Positions 1-8,487 are shown, counted from the first letter of the stretch. The stretch: DNA of 63,948 bases from Candidatus Syntrophosphaera thermopropionivorans (GCF_004353895.1 NZ_SMOG01000007.1:1-63948); one strand, 5' to 3'. Numbers and translations: made by a program. Notes: generated by a model from the letters alone, not told the origin.

Positions 1-375
1 GCTTCCGAAGACACAGTCACGGAACATAGAATTAATGATGTAATCACGCTTCAAACAGAAGATAATCTTCTTTCTGCCGAAGAAGCAATTCAAACCTCTA
101 ACAATACAAATAATATTAAAGGAACAAACATTATGACCAAATCAATTACCAATTCAAAAGAATCAATTAATTACACAGGAGTAAAGATGAAACAATCATT
201 TCAATCAATCGTCCCTGAAATTCAGGGGTCCCAATGTTACACAGCTTCCGAAGACACAGTCACGGAACATAGAATTAATGATGTAGCCACGCTTCAAACA
301 GAAGATAATCTTCTTTCTACCGAAGAAGCAATTCAAACCTCTAACAATACAAATAATATTAAAGGAAATAATATC
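1..375 (+). repeat. In-frame partial tandem duplication, 243-bp period
   Basis: Bases 1-132 are almost identical to 244-375, with only a few substitutions. The offset is 243 bp, exactly 81 codons, so the duplication keeps the frame and repeats about 44 residues starting ASEDTVTEHRIND. Each copy ends in an AAAGGAA-then-ATG context that could act as a start. The left edge of the window may cut a longer array. Confidence 0.85.
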
Positions 376-2774
376 ATGACAAACACAACTAACAAATCTC
401 TTCCTGTTAATCAGGAACCCCAGCTTTCTCTTAGTGATGAAAGCATTGCTAACACTCAGGATAATAATTATCCTGAAATTTCTTTAAACCCTCTTTTCGC
501 CGAGGATACTATGATGTCCTTAGAGAAGGCTGTAGAACTTAACAATAATATTATGGAGTTAAAAATGACTAAATTAAAAGACCATGTGAGAAACTCATCT
601 GTTTCTCATAGAAAAAACATAACCCAGGTTACTATGGGTAAGGATGTTAAAAACCCAGAGTTATTAGAATATAGAACTCTGGATGAAATAATTAATGTCA
701 TTAAAAGTGATCAGTATAAAGCTAAGATTGAAACTATCAGAAATACTGCCAATGTAGAGGAGCGTAAAGCTCTCAAGACAAAACTACCCTATTTCATCTA
801 TGGTATAATCCAAGACCGTAGATCTGATGGTAATGTCCGTCAGATGAACGGTCTGATTATAGATATTGATGATGTTGCGGATATTGAGGAGGGTAAGAAA
901 GAGCTTGAGGCTCTTCCGTGTGCTCGTTATATCTTTCGTTCTCCTTATAATGGGATAAAGGTTATTATTCCTTTTAACCGTCCTGTTACTGACAAAGATA
1001 CTTATATGACATTATGGAAATATTGTGCATTAAATATTCGTGATCTAATCGGAACAGAGCCAGATGACCCTTCGGGGTGGTCTCAAGCCTGTTTCATTAG
1101 TTATGATCCAGATATAGGGGATTTAGGAGAAGAACATTTTCTCAATGTAGAAGATACTATCTTAATTATGCTGCAAACGGAAGAGAAGAGCGAATCTTCT
1201 CATGAGCAAAAATGCAATCAGTATTCTCAAGAGGAGACCATCAATAATTCTATTTCTGCAGTAGAACATTTATCACAGAGGAAAATTAAATATAGGGACT
1301 GGCTTCGTTGCGGTATTGCTATCTATAACTATTATAAAGACATAGGAAAGCTGGATGAGGGTAAAACCCTCTGGCTTTCCTTTGCCGATAATCCCAATTA
1401 TCAGGATACAGATAGGGAATTAGAAAAAATCTGGGAAAAGATAGCCAAAAATACTTATAGCCAAATCCATATAGGTACTCTCTTCTATATAGCCCAAGAA
1501 TATGGATGGAAAGTTCCGAAAAGCCAGCAAAATAATATTGTCTTGATGGTACCTCTGGATAAATCTAAGTTACCACCTATGTTTCAGGAATATATTGAGA
1601 CTGTAAATAAAATTACAAATGCTCCTGATGGGGTTATTCTTACTGCAATGTTACCCTATCTCGCAGTGTCTATTGGTAATCATATGTATATTAAAGCATT
1701 CGGAATAAAACACTATTGTAACATTTATGCCATATTAATAGGTCCTTCTTCAAGAACCCATAAAAGCACCTGTATGAACCTGGCTAGATATATACTAAAA
1801 GAAGAAAATTATGATTTGATTAGAAACAAATTACCGATCCAGCTTTGCTGAAAGAACTAAAAAACAAACCTAATCTGCTATTAGTATTTTCAGAAATGGG
1901 TAGTTTGTTCCAGAACTTCAAACAGGATTATAATAAGCCTATGGTGGACGATATAACCGACCTGTTTAATGGATATTTAATGGTAATAGCACTCTGGATT
2001 ATAGTGTCTTTATAAAAGATACTGCTCTATCTATTATTGGCGCTATAACCAATGATAGCTTTGATGATGCTTCTAAACATATCATTGATAGAGGTTGCGG
2101 TTTCTTCCAGAGATTCATATCATGTTATGTACCAGTTAATTACTATTCTTACAATGATGTCATATATAAGCGTACCCAAGTTTCATTTGATGACATACGT
2201 AAGTATAATGATATGACCTCCTTTTTTGTATCTCTACCAGGTTCTTATGAACTGAGGTATAATGCTGAAGCAGAATCATATATCAATGGAGAATATAGCA
2301 TCAAATATAATCAGCTGCAGCAAAAAGAGGGGAGAGAAGGGGAATTTAATACTCGTCTCTATACTGATTACCTTTATAGATTCTCTATTATGATTTACGC
2401 CGTGAAAAGGTGGGAAGATATGAGAGAGGCTAAAGACCTGGAAGAGTGGTTTGAAGAAAATCCTATTGATAAAGAGACTGTTCTTCAAGCTGAATATATG
2501 TGCGATTATTATCGTAAAAATAGTATATTAATTATATCGTCCTGGGATGATAATATATACTCTTTATAATATGCAAAAATTAATCAAATGCCTTGACTCT
2601 TCTCCAGAACATAGACTCAATAAAACCAATATCTCTAAGGCATTTAATAATCACCTATCTAAAGAAAAAATGGAAAAGTATATCCATTACTTACTGGAGT
2701 TAGACCTTATAGAACAAGAAGAAGAAATAGTTAGAAATTCAAATAACCCCCCCACCTACTTTAAGTTAAAGTGA
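1..2774 (+). pseudogene. Frameshifted VirE/BT4734-type primase plus DUF3987 replication protein
   Basis: The reading frame is open from base 1, so the gene may begin left of the window; the best internal start is ATG 187 behind AGGAG at 177-181. Counting from ATG 133, residues ~160-345 look like the BT4734/VirE N-terminal primase-like domain (LIIDIDD, FRSPYNGIK, then SGWSQACF). A PriCT-2-like stretch follows at ~385-465, then a DUF3987-type ATPase with a Walker A-like GPSSRTHKST near 540. The frame breaks near 1830-1850 (frame 1 to 3), near 1980 (3 to 2) and near 2550-2569 (2 to 3). Sensible protein continues after each break and ends with a winged-helix-like tail at 2774. Such proteins sit on mobile islands and plasmids of Bacteroidetes-like bacteria. 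The long intact genes elsewhere argue against poor sequence quality. Probably a non-functional relic. Confidence 0.8.
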
Positions 2775-2788
2775 TAGATAAACATAAG

Positions 2789-2815
2789 GGGGGAGTCTTC
2801 GGACTCCCCCTTTTT
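2789..2815 (+). terminator. Rho-independent terminator with UUCG loop
   Basis: A perfect 9-bp stem GGGGGAGTC / GACTCCCCC is closed by the very stable C(TTCG)G tetraloop and followed by five T. It lies 14 bases after the last stop of the decayed replication gene and probably ended its transcript. Confidence 0.9.
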
Positions 2816-2960
2816 CATTCCTTAATATTTTCTTCCAGTTTAGATAAGATTTAAGGTTTTGTTAATTTTAGTCTTAGGACTTCCTTATTTCCTTGCTTAA
2901 TAAATTCCCACTTTACCGAAGTGGTATGCCTACAATAATCACTTATAATTCTCCTGCTTC

Positions 2961-3648
2961 TTTAATAAATTCGCATAAAATTTAATAAATTCTCAGTCTG
3001 TTTTGGACACATATTGTACTTATCTACTTCAATCATATAAAGTTATAACATTTATGCCTCACCCTTATACCCCCCTTATCTATCACTTATCATTTTAACT
3101 AAGAAAGAGCTAAGGGAGAGCTAAGATAGACTCACTAATTACTTATATTTTAGTTAGTTAAACCTAAAGGTAGTAGTATATATACACACTTTGGGTTAAA
3201 TATAACAAAACTAAATGTTTTAGTTCATTATAATATACCTAAAGCTTTAGGTTATATATAACAATCATATTCTTAAAGTTTTAAGTATATATATTATACC
3301 TAAAGGTTTAGGTTAGAGAGAATACCTAAAGTTTGGGGTATATATTATATCTAATAATTAGATTATATTATTATACTAAAAGGTTTAGGTTATATTTGAT
3401 ATCTAAAGTTGTAGTTTATATTTAAGAAAGTTGTAGTTTATATCTAAGTAGTAGTAGATAATAAAGATAATATACCTAAATTAGTATAACAACTTTTAGT
3501 TATGATAACATCCCAAATACTATAAGATAGCTGGGGGGTATAAGGGTATAGCATAATTTCTCTAACTACTTATATAATAAGCTTATAACTATATATTATG
3601 TCCAAAACAGACTGCGAATTTATTATTTTTTTTACGAATTTATTATAG
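2961..3648. repeat. Large imperfect inverted repeat (arms about 123 bp)
   Basis: The left arm (2961-3084) aligns along its length with the reverse complement of the right arm (3526-3648). Two 16-bp blocks are perfect: CAGTCTGTTTTGGACA (2994-3009 against 3599-3614) and ACCCTTATACCCCCC with one more C (3061 onward). Each arm carries TAATAAATTC twice. The ~440-bp centre has no gene but contains dyad iterons. This could be a replication origin or partition locus of the element, or the ends of a small non-autonomous transposon; I found no target-site duplication. Confidence 0.8.
3237..3438. repeat. Dyad iterons, about 26-bp period
   Basis: Short palindromes recur inside the inverted repeat: ACCTAAAG-CTTTAGGT at 3237, CTTAAA-GT-TTTAAG at 3272, ACCTAAAGGTTTAGGT at 3298, a variant at 3324, another at 3375, and worn copies at 3401 and 3424. 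Most starts lie 26-27 bp, or twice that, apart, which puts them at a similar helical face. The pattern is that of binding-site iterons in replication origins or partition sites. Confidence 0.65.
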
Positions 3649-3660
3649 TGGAAGGAAAAT

Positions 3661-3737
3661 GGTGGAAGGAGGTCCTTTTCATAAAAGATGGTGGAAGGAG
3701 GTCCTCCTCATAAAAGATGGTGGAAGGAGGTCCCCCT
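3661..3737 (+). repeat. Three 29-bp direct repeats
   Basis: Copies begin at 3661, 3690 and 3719 and share GGTGGAAGGAGGTCC followed by a C/T-rich piece and CATAAAAGAT; the third is cut short. GGAGG resembles a ribosome binding site, but no ORF follows. The array leads into a hairpin AAGCTCC-GAA-GGAGCTT plus TCTTTTT (3744-3767) that could end plus-strand transcripts. Confidence 0.75.
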
Positions 3738-3770
3738 CCTTTCAAGCTCCGAAGGAGCTTTCTTTTTGGG

Positions 3771-4035
3771 AGTCATAACCATCCTCTTACAAGGGGTCAT
3801 AAACGTCCTCGTTTATGAAGCTCCGAAGGAGCTTGCTATTAATAATGTATTAAAAAGCTAAGATTTATATTCTTTGTCTGTATAACCACTAAAGAAGAAA
3901 AAGCCTTACGGCTTTGTGAGATGAGGACATCTCACACCCCATATCGAGGTCATAAACGTCCTCTTACACGGGGTCATAAACGTCCTATTACAAGGGGTCA
4001 TAAACGTCCTCGTTTATGAAGCTTCGCAGAAGCTT
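3771..4035. repeat. Two composite hairpin modules built from 24-bp units
   Basis: A 24-bp unit containing GTCATAAACGTCC repeats at 3771 and 3795, and again at 3948, 3972 and 3996, always exactly 24 bp apart. The last unit of each set extends into an 8-bp hairpin CATAAACG-TCCT-CGTTTATG (3798-3817 and 3999-4018). Each hairpin is followed at once by a second one: AAGCTCC-GAA-GGAGCTT (3818-3834) or AAGCTTC-GCA-GAAGCTT (4019-4035). The two second hairpins differ in sequence but keep their pairing. Confidence 0.75.
3889..3915 (-). terminator. Minus-strand hairpin terminator
   Basis: Read on the minus strand, the stem AAAGCC-GTAA-GGCTTT runs into TTCTTCTTT. It lies downstream of the minus-strand gene at 4176-4817 and backs up the nearer hairpin at 4040-4069. 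Confidence 0.55.
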
Positions 4036-4144
4036 TCTTAAAAAAATATAAATAAAAGCCTATCGGCTTGGCGAGATGAGGACATCTCACCACCATTTAA
4101 CGAGACGGGGACGTCTCACCACCATTACGAGATGAGGACATCTC
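3916..4144. repeat. GAGATG-AGGA-CATCTC hairpin array with a compensatory change
   Basis: Hairpins lie at 3916-3935 (8-bp stem), 4073-4088, 4102-4117 and 4129-4144. Three carry GAGATG / CATCTC around loop AGGA. The third in order has GAGACG / CGTCTC around GGGA, so both sides of the stem changed together and pairing is kept. The last three are 27-29 bp apart with ACCACCAT spacers. The loop region GAGGAC is the reverse complement of GTCCTC in the other hairpin type of this region. Confidence 0.75.
4040..4069 (-). terminator. Terminator of the coiled-coil gene
   Basis: On the minus strand the stem AAGCC-GATA-GGCTT is followed by TTATTTATATTTTTT. It lies about 110 bases past the stop of the minus-strand gene 4176-4817. 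Confidence 0.6.
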
Positions 4145-4175
4145 ACCACCATACTCACCACCTCTACAGTTTCTC

Positions 4176-4817
4176 TTATACATCAGTTTTCCACATACAT
4201 TTAAATCCAATCTTGAGGTGTTTCTTAAGATATGCAGAAAGTATAGGGTCGTTCTTCTTTATCTTAGCTAGTAGACGATTAATCATTTGAATGAGACGCT
4301 GGTACTCTCTTTTAGTGTAATTCATAAAATAGCGAGGCTTACCATTGAGGGTTACTTCAGTATAGAACTTACGGATAAAGTCGTATTCTTCTTGGAGCTT
4401 ATTCGCTTTCTCTTCTTCTCCACTTTGTCTTAGCAGTTTTACTTTTTCCCTTAGTCTCCTTTGTTCCCTTTTAAGTTCTCTAATATATTCATAATCAACC
4501 ATTTCTACCCAACCACCTACACCCTGATAAGTGGAATATTTTTGCTCCTTAGAGTCATCTTGAGTGGAGGTATACGAATCCTTTTGACTGTGATTATGAG
4601 GAATTAACATACCCAATTCTTCTATGCTTATTTCATGGTCTGGGTTGTCCCAAAGATAAATAATGATTTTATACCCACGAGAACGAGAATAGGGTCTTAG
4701 TCTTTCTCTTATTTCTTTGAAAAAAGCTTCCTGAGCATCTAAGAAGTCTTCAATATTTTCATATTCAGGAGAGATTTTTCTGTGAGAGACAGATGAGTTA
4801 CATTGTGGATGAACCAT
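4176..4817 (-). CDS. Unknown coiled-coil island protein
   Basis: A 213-aa protein I do not recognise. The start ATG sits behind a strong GGGAGGTGA on the minus strand. Residues ~110-150 are rich in Lys, Arg and Glu and look like a coiled coil; the tail is basic (KKHLKIGFK). There is no signal peptide or membrane segment, so it is probably cytoplasmic. The N-terminal words NSSVSHRK also occur in the decayed primase of the same island (about position 594), with 23 of 25 bases matching at DNA level. It stands alone on this strand with hairpin repeats behind it. A role in replication or mobilisation of the island is a guess from position. Confidence 0.75.
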   Translation of the reverse strand: MVHPQCNSSVSHRKISPEYENIEDFLDAQEAFFKEIRERLRPYSRSRGYKIIIYLWDNPDHEISIEELGMLIPHNHSQKDSYTSTQDDSKEQKYSTYQGVGGWVEMVDYEYIRELKREQRRLREKVKLLRQSGEEEKANKLQEEYDFIRKFYTEVTLNGKPRYFMNYTKREYQRLIQMINRLLAKIKKNDPILSAYLKKHLKIGFKCMWKTDV

Positions 4818-5296
4818 AGTTCACCTCCCATAAATATTTGTGTTTCTGAGGGTTAAATGATTTAAATGTCCTCCTCTTCTTAAATAGATAGAAGGGACGG
4901 TGAATACCTATTTGTAGAGTTAGGTTTAACATATTTTCTCCTATATTCTTTTCGCCTTAACGGCATTATCTGAAGACTTTCCTTTCAGATGGTTAATTTT
5001 AATAGATTTGTTCATATATACCCTAATAAAATAGAAGATAAATTTTTTCCCCCTATATAATATATACTCTCCACAGGGTCAAAACCCTGCACTTTTTTTA
5101 TCATTATCCATATAAATTTCAATGCCTTATAATCCAACTACCGAATTAGTCAAGATTTAAGTCTTTAGATTTAATATATTGTAAAAAAAGTCGTTAAGAA
5201 TTTAAAGAAAATAGAAAAATGTCATCCCTATATATATGGAGGGACGAAAAAAAATAAACAGGTCCTTCTAATATATATTTTGTCAGGGAGGGCAAA
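4818..5296. other. Gene-free island spacer with hairpins
   Basis: No convincing ORF. A plus-strand terminator-like hairpin CAGGGT-CAAA-ACCCTG lies at 5074-5089, followed after CAC by seven T (to 5099), with no annotated gene in front of it; a short non-coding transcript is possible. A second short stem TCCCT / AGGGA lies at about 5225-5244, ahead of an A-run, in the leader of the next gene. Confidence 0.5.
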
Positions 5297-5749
5297 ATGA
5301 AAGTAAAATTCAAATACGGAATCCGCACCTACAGCGGGAAACTGGATGAACTGGTCTTCAGCAGTTACAAGAAAGGTAAACTATGCATAGCCAGGCAATT
5401 TGTTTATCCTCGTATAACTGCTCATAATAATGAGATAGGTTCTGTAGGCAAGAACTTAGCGGAACTCTGGGCTAGTGGTTCCAGTGCATTCAAGGAACAG
5501 CTGGCAATGTATGCTAAGTTGAATGAAACGGAAAATGTTCCCGCTAATCAATGGGCTCCTAATGCTTATGCATTATGGATACAAGTGATGTATCAATGGG
5601 CAGCTGAACATACTGATATAGACCTCAAGAGCTTAACTTCTGAGGACTTTGCGGTCACTGGAATAGCTGTGAGTACTGTCAAGAATTGTGTGCAGAATGG
5701 GTATTTGAAACCAGTAACTGGTTATAATACTATGACTGCCGCATTCTAA
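5297..5749 (+). CDS. Unknown 150-aa island protein
   Basis: Starts at ATG 5297 behind GGGAGGGC. It has no signal peptide or membrane segment. The N-terminus (KFKYGIRTYSGKLDELVFSS, then a basic stretch and a Pro/Arg/Asn stretch) loosely recalls small phage-associated proteins of Bacteroidetes such as DUF6266, which share a G-x-SGK-x-beta pattern; that is a visual impression only. The C-terminal half is helical and Trp/Tyr-rich. It is followed by a 58-aa gene with a near-identical ribosome binding site, and the two probably form a transcription unit. Function not known. Confidence 0.75.
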   Translation: MKVKFKYGIRTYSGKLDELVFSSYKKGKLCIARQFVYPRITAHNNEIGSVGKNLAELWASGSSAFKEQLAMYAKLNETENVPANQWAPNAYALWIQVMYQWAAEHTDIDLKSLTSEDFAVTGIAVSTVKNCVQNGYLKPVTGYNTMTAAF

Positions 5750-5752
5750 ATC

Positions 5753-5809
5753 GGAGGGCAAATAGGGGACAGGGAAACTTGTCCCCTTCAATCTTAAGAA
5801 ATCGGAGGG
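5753..5809 (+). promoter_or_regulatory. Duplicated ribosome binding site flanking a hairpin
   Basis: ATCGGAGGGCAAATA at 5751 and ATCGGAGGGTAAGATG at 5801 are 51 bp apart copies of the same translation start signal. The first has ATA where a start codon would be. Between them a stem GGGGACA / TGTCCCC (5765-5771 with 5780-5786, 8-base loop) could slow or stop transcription or uncouple translation of the two genes. Confidence 0.5.
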
Positions 5810-5813
5810 TAAG

Positions 5814-5990
5814 ATGAATGAAAATATGCTCCACAACATAGCAGAAGAACTGGCAAAAAAGGTAAATAAAGCTCTGAATCTCCCCATTCTCAATGAACAA
5901 CAGGAACAGGCCTTCTTTGAGATGGTGATACTGCTTCTACTGGAATTGCTGATTAATAAGCTCGGCTTAAATCTTGATGTGAATAACTAA
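5814..5990 (+). CDS. Small 58-aa protein, unknown
   Basis: Begins at ATG 5814, five bases after GGAGGG (5804-5809). The sequence begins MNENMLHNIAEELAKKVNKA and continues into a hydrophobic helix (MVILLLLELLINKLGL), so it is either a small amphipathic dimer or weakly membrane-bound. It follows the 150-aa gene by 64 bases and is closed by the terminator at 6043. No family recognised. The good start signal and clean stop make it more likely real than chance. Confidence 0.6.
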   Translation: MNENMLHNIAEELAKKVNKALNLPILNEQQEQAFFEMVILLLLELLINKLGLNLDVNN

Positions 5991-6042
5991 AGCAGATAAA
6001 GCCAGATTTGTTTACCTGCCACCCTAAACTAATCAATCAAAG

Positions 6043-6087
6043 GTTGTGCCATTCTAATACTTCCAGGATGGCACAACTATTTTCTTT
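6043..6087 (+). terminator. Island-edge terminator
   Basis: Stem GTTGTGCCAT (6043-6052) pairs perfectly with ATGGCACAAC (6068-6077), followed by TATTTTCTTT. It ends the 150-aa/58-aa unit and is the last recognisable island element. Confidence 0.8.
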
Positions 6088-6450
6088 AATAATAATACGA
6101 CGCTATTATTGAATGTTAAAATCAATCTTCTTCCCCTGTTATCTATATAAGAGGCTTAAAGTTTCAGACCATATAAGAGCGTAAGGCTTCCTCTAAATGA
6201 GTGTTATAGCCTTATCTAAAAGACTTAAATCCTTAGCATTATGTAAGTAGGAATATATTCCTGATTGGTAATTTGCTTTGCTGGAACAGGGAAGAAATGC
6301 GAAAAAGCAGGAAAAAATATTGACAGATTCAGTGATGGAAGCGCAGAAGATAAGAATGTTTTATTCTTGATAAGCAGGATAAATAACAGAGGCTCTTTGT
6401 CTTATTCTGTGTTGATAAAGAGCTTAAGCACAAATTTACTTTTATGGTAG
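6088..6450. other. Leader of the ABC importer, no gene seen
   Basis: No convincing coding region; an open frame at 6265-6450 has no ribosome binding site and an unlikely composition. Fragments such as AACAGGGAAG (about 6287) and a later GCAGGA recall pieces of a cobalamin riboswitch, which would suit the next gene, but I could not place the conserved core in order. Confidence 0.4.
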
Positions 6451-7314
6451 ATGATAATGAAGTTAAGAAAATATGATGTATGCGTTTGTTTGATGTTCTT
6501 ACTTATGATGATATTGGTTTCTTGTAACAAACAAGAGCAAGTGCGCAATGGGCAAAAAATTGTAGTGTTATCACCAGAAGTGGCAGAAATCATAGCATCT
6601 TTAGGAGCTACAGACCTGTTAGTAGGTAGAACTCTGGAATGCGATTATCCTGAGGAGCTATTAAGGGTGCCGGTTGTAGGTAATTTTGGAGCAATTAATA
6701 AAGAGAAAGTTATAGCTCTAAAACCAGACCTGGTATTTACTTCCGCTTTGGAGCAGGATGCTATTGCCCAGGAATTGCAAAAAATAGGGATAAAAGTTCA
6801 TCAGATTTATCCTAAAAAATTAGATGATTTACCGGTTATTATCAAACAAATAGGTGATTTAATAGGTAAAGAAAAAGAAGCTCAGAGTTTAGCAGATAGT
6901 GTAGCTACAGCTATTGAAGAAGTAAGAAGTAGAGCAGCAAATATTCACCATCCGAGAGTTTATGTGGAAATCTATCGCAATCCTTTAATGAGTGTTTCGG
7001 ATGAATCTTTTGTGGGTGATGTTATAGAATCTGCAGGTGGTGATAATATATTTCCCCGATTAGAACGGGATTATGCTCGTGTAGATCCAGAAGATGTGAT
7101 ATTAGCCAAGCCAGAAATTATTATTTGCTATTCTCAGGATACGCTGGAGGGTATATGTTCACGCAAGGGATGGAGTAATATTCCTGCAGTAAAGAACCAA
7201 AGGATTTATTTTGAAAAAGATATAGACCCTGATTTAATTCAGCAAGCTACACCAAGGACAGTTCAGGGTTTATGGCTTTTGTATGAGATATTTTCTGAGC
7301 AGACTATAAAATGA
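6451..7314 (+). CDS. Periplasmic substrate-binding lipoprotein of a B12/siderophore importer
   Basis: 287 aa; ATG 6457 is an equal start candidate. A hydrophobic signal ends in the lipobox LVSC, so the mature protein is probably a lipid-anchored periplasmic binder. The body has the BtuF/FhuD class III fold pattern: PEVAEIIASLGATDLLVGRT, VGNFGAINKEKVIALKPDLVF, a long helix, then a C-terminal lobe (YRNPLMSVSDESFVGDVIESAGG). Family members capture cobalamin or ferric siderophores and hand them to a FecCD-type permease, which is the next gene with a 4-bp overlap. The substrate cannot be read from sequence; a B12 riboswitch gene at 44 kb makes cobalamin plausible. Confidence 0.88.
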   Translation: MIMKLRKYDVCVCLMFLLMMILVSCNKQEQVRNGQKIVVLSPEVAEIIASLGATDLLVGRTLECDYPEELLRVPVVGNFGAINKEKVIALKPDLVFTSALEQDAIAQELQKIGIKVHQIYPKKLDDLPVIIKQIGDLIGKEKEAQSLADSVATAIEEVRSRAANIHHPRVYVEIYRNPLMSVSDESFVGDVIESAGGDNIFPRLERDYARVDPEDVILAKPEIIICYSQDTLEGICSRKGWSNIPAVKNQRIYFEKDIDPDLIQQATPRTVQGLWLLYEIFSEQTIK

Positions 7315-8231
7315 AAAAGGAACACTGGTTAATAATCTCACTCATTCTTATATTTATAGCGATAGCCGCACTCTATCTTTTTATAGGTAATGTTAGTAAA
7401 GAGATAGTGATACAAGTAAGACTTCCTCGTATGATTCTAACGATATTCACAGGAATGACTCTTGCCGGTATAGGTTCTGTCTATCAATTAATGCTGGTTA
7501 ATCCATTAGCGGAACCTTATATATTAGGAATATCATCGGGTTCAGCTTTTGGAGCGATATTATTCGGAGTGCTTGGTCTGACACTATTAATGCCTGTAGG
7601 GGGATTTATAGGTGCAGCTTTAACTTTAATAATTGTTTGGCGTCTGGCACAGAAAAAAGGGAGTTTTGACCGTAGTCGTCTACTTATTGCAGGAGTGATT
7701 GTAGGGATGTTTTTTTCTGCTGGTATATCTTTAATTATGTATCTCTTTCAGAAAGATACAATGATTATTCTGGGGACATTAATGGGAAATTTGGGGCATA
7801 TATTTACCCAGAGTGAATGGCATTTCTTTCTCTTTTTACTCGTGATATCAATGGTTATTTTAGGTAGACTTTATTTTCGTTCTACGGCACTGGATATTAT
7901 GAGTGGAGGAGATATCTATGCTGGAAGTGTAGGAATTGATGTGCAGAAAGTGCGTAAAGAACTCTTTTTACTAACTTCTGTATTAGTAGGTATCACCGTT
8001 TCTTACGCTGGTATAATAGGTTTTGTAGGATTAATCATTCCCCATATAGTGAGGTTTTTTATTCCTTCAGGACAGAGGAAGATATTCCTTTATTCCTTGA
8101 TAACGGGAGGAATATTTTTATTGTGCTGCGACCTTATAGCTAAGAATATAACAGTTATTGAATTGCCTGTAGGAGTTATCACTTCTGCCCTGGGATGTCC
8201 TTTTTTTATCTGGCTGTTATTGAAAAAGTAG
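7311..8231 (+). CDS. FecCD/BtuC-family permease
   Basis: 306 aa, nearly all hydrophobic, with some 8-10 membrane spans. Family landmarks are visible: VRLPRMILTIFTGMTLAGIG near the N-terminus, NPLAEPYILGISSGSAFGA, and the C-terminal GFVGLIIPHIVRFFIPSG region that couples to the ATPase. It forms the channel half of the importer with the upstream binding protein. No ATP-binding partner follows; the 316 bases after it hold only an orphan AGGAGG (8366-8371). The ATPase must be encoded elsewhere or be missing. Confidence 0.9.
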   Translation: MKKEHWLIISLILIFIAIAALYLFIGNVSKEIVIQVRLPRMILTIFTGMTLAGIGSVYQLMLVNPLAEPYILGISSGSAFGAILFGVLGLTLLMPVGGFIGAALTLIIVWRLAQKKGSFDRSRLLIAGVIVGMFFSAGISLIMYLFQKDTMIILGTLMGNLGHIFTQSEWHFFLFLLVISMVILGRLYFRSTALDIMSGGDIYAGSVGIDVQKVRKELFLLTSVLVGITVSYAGIIGFVGLIIPHIVRFFIPSGQRKIFLYSLITGGIFLLCCDLIAKNITVIELPVGVITSALGCPFFIWLLLKK

Positions 8232-8487
8232 AATCTATCTTCTCTTTTTCTTCAATACTTTGATAATCTAATTAACTCTTATAGATAACTTTTTCTTAGA
8301 GAATAGAGCAACCATATCTATTTATAATTATAGCCATCCCATCCTTTTAAGCTTTAATTTAAACGAGGAGGCATATAGCTTTGGTTAGTTTTAGCCTTTT
8401 CTCAATAAGGAATGTTATTTAAGCTTTTTTTTGATTGAACTACTCTTGTTAGAAAGTCAGTCATAGTATAGAGCAAAGATAATAAAA
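8232..8487. other. Intergenic, place of the missing ATPase gene
   Basis: No gene seen. GAGGAGG at ~8365-8371 looks like a ribosome binding site but leads only into a 13-codon frame starting with TTG. I see no residual ABC ATPase motif in any frame. Confidence 0.5.

Noticed and set aside
1830-2570. Programmed frameshifting in the primase gene
   Set aside because: Three shifts in different directions with no slippery heptamer and no consistent stimulatory structure fit random decay better.
3661-3737. Possible CRISPR array (29-bp repeats)
   Set aside because: The copies follow each other without unique spacers and no cas gene is present; it is a plain tandem repeat.
1-6087. Island integrated at a tRNA with att repeats
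   Set aside because: No tRNA or fragment of one occurs near either visible edge, no integrase is present, and the only tRNA is at 38446 in conserved surroundings.
6240-6445. Possible second cobalamin riboswitch before the BtuF-like gene
   Set aside because: Fragments like GGGAA and GCAGGA occur, but the conserved core words cannot be put in the right order or pairing, unlike the clear one at 43781.
6265-6450. 61-aa open frame before the BtuF-like gene
   Set aside because: No ribosome binding site, odd composition, and it abuts the next gene only by chance.
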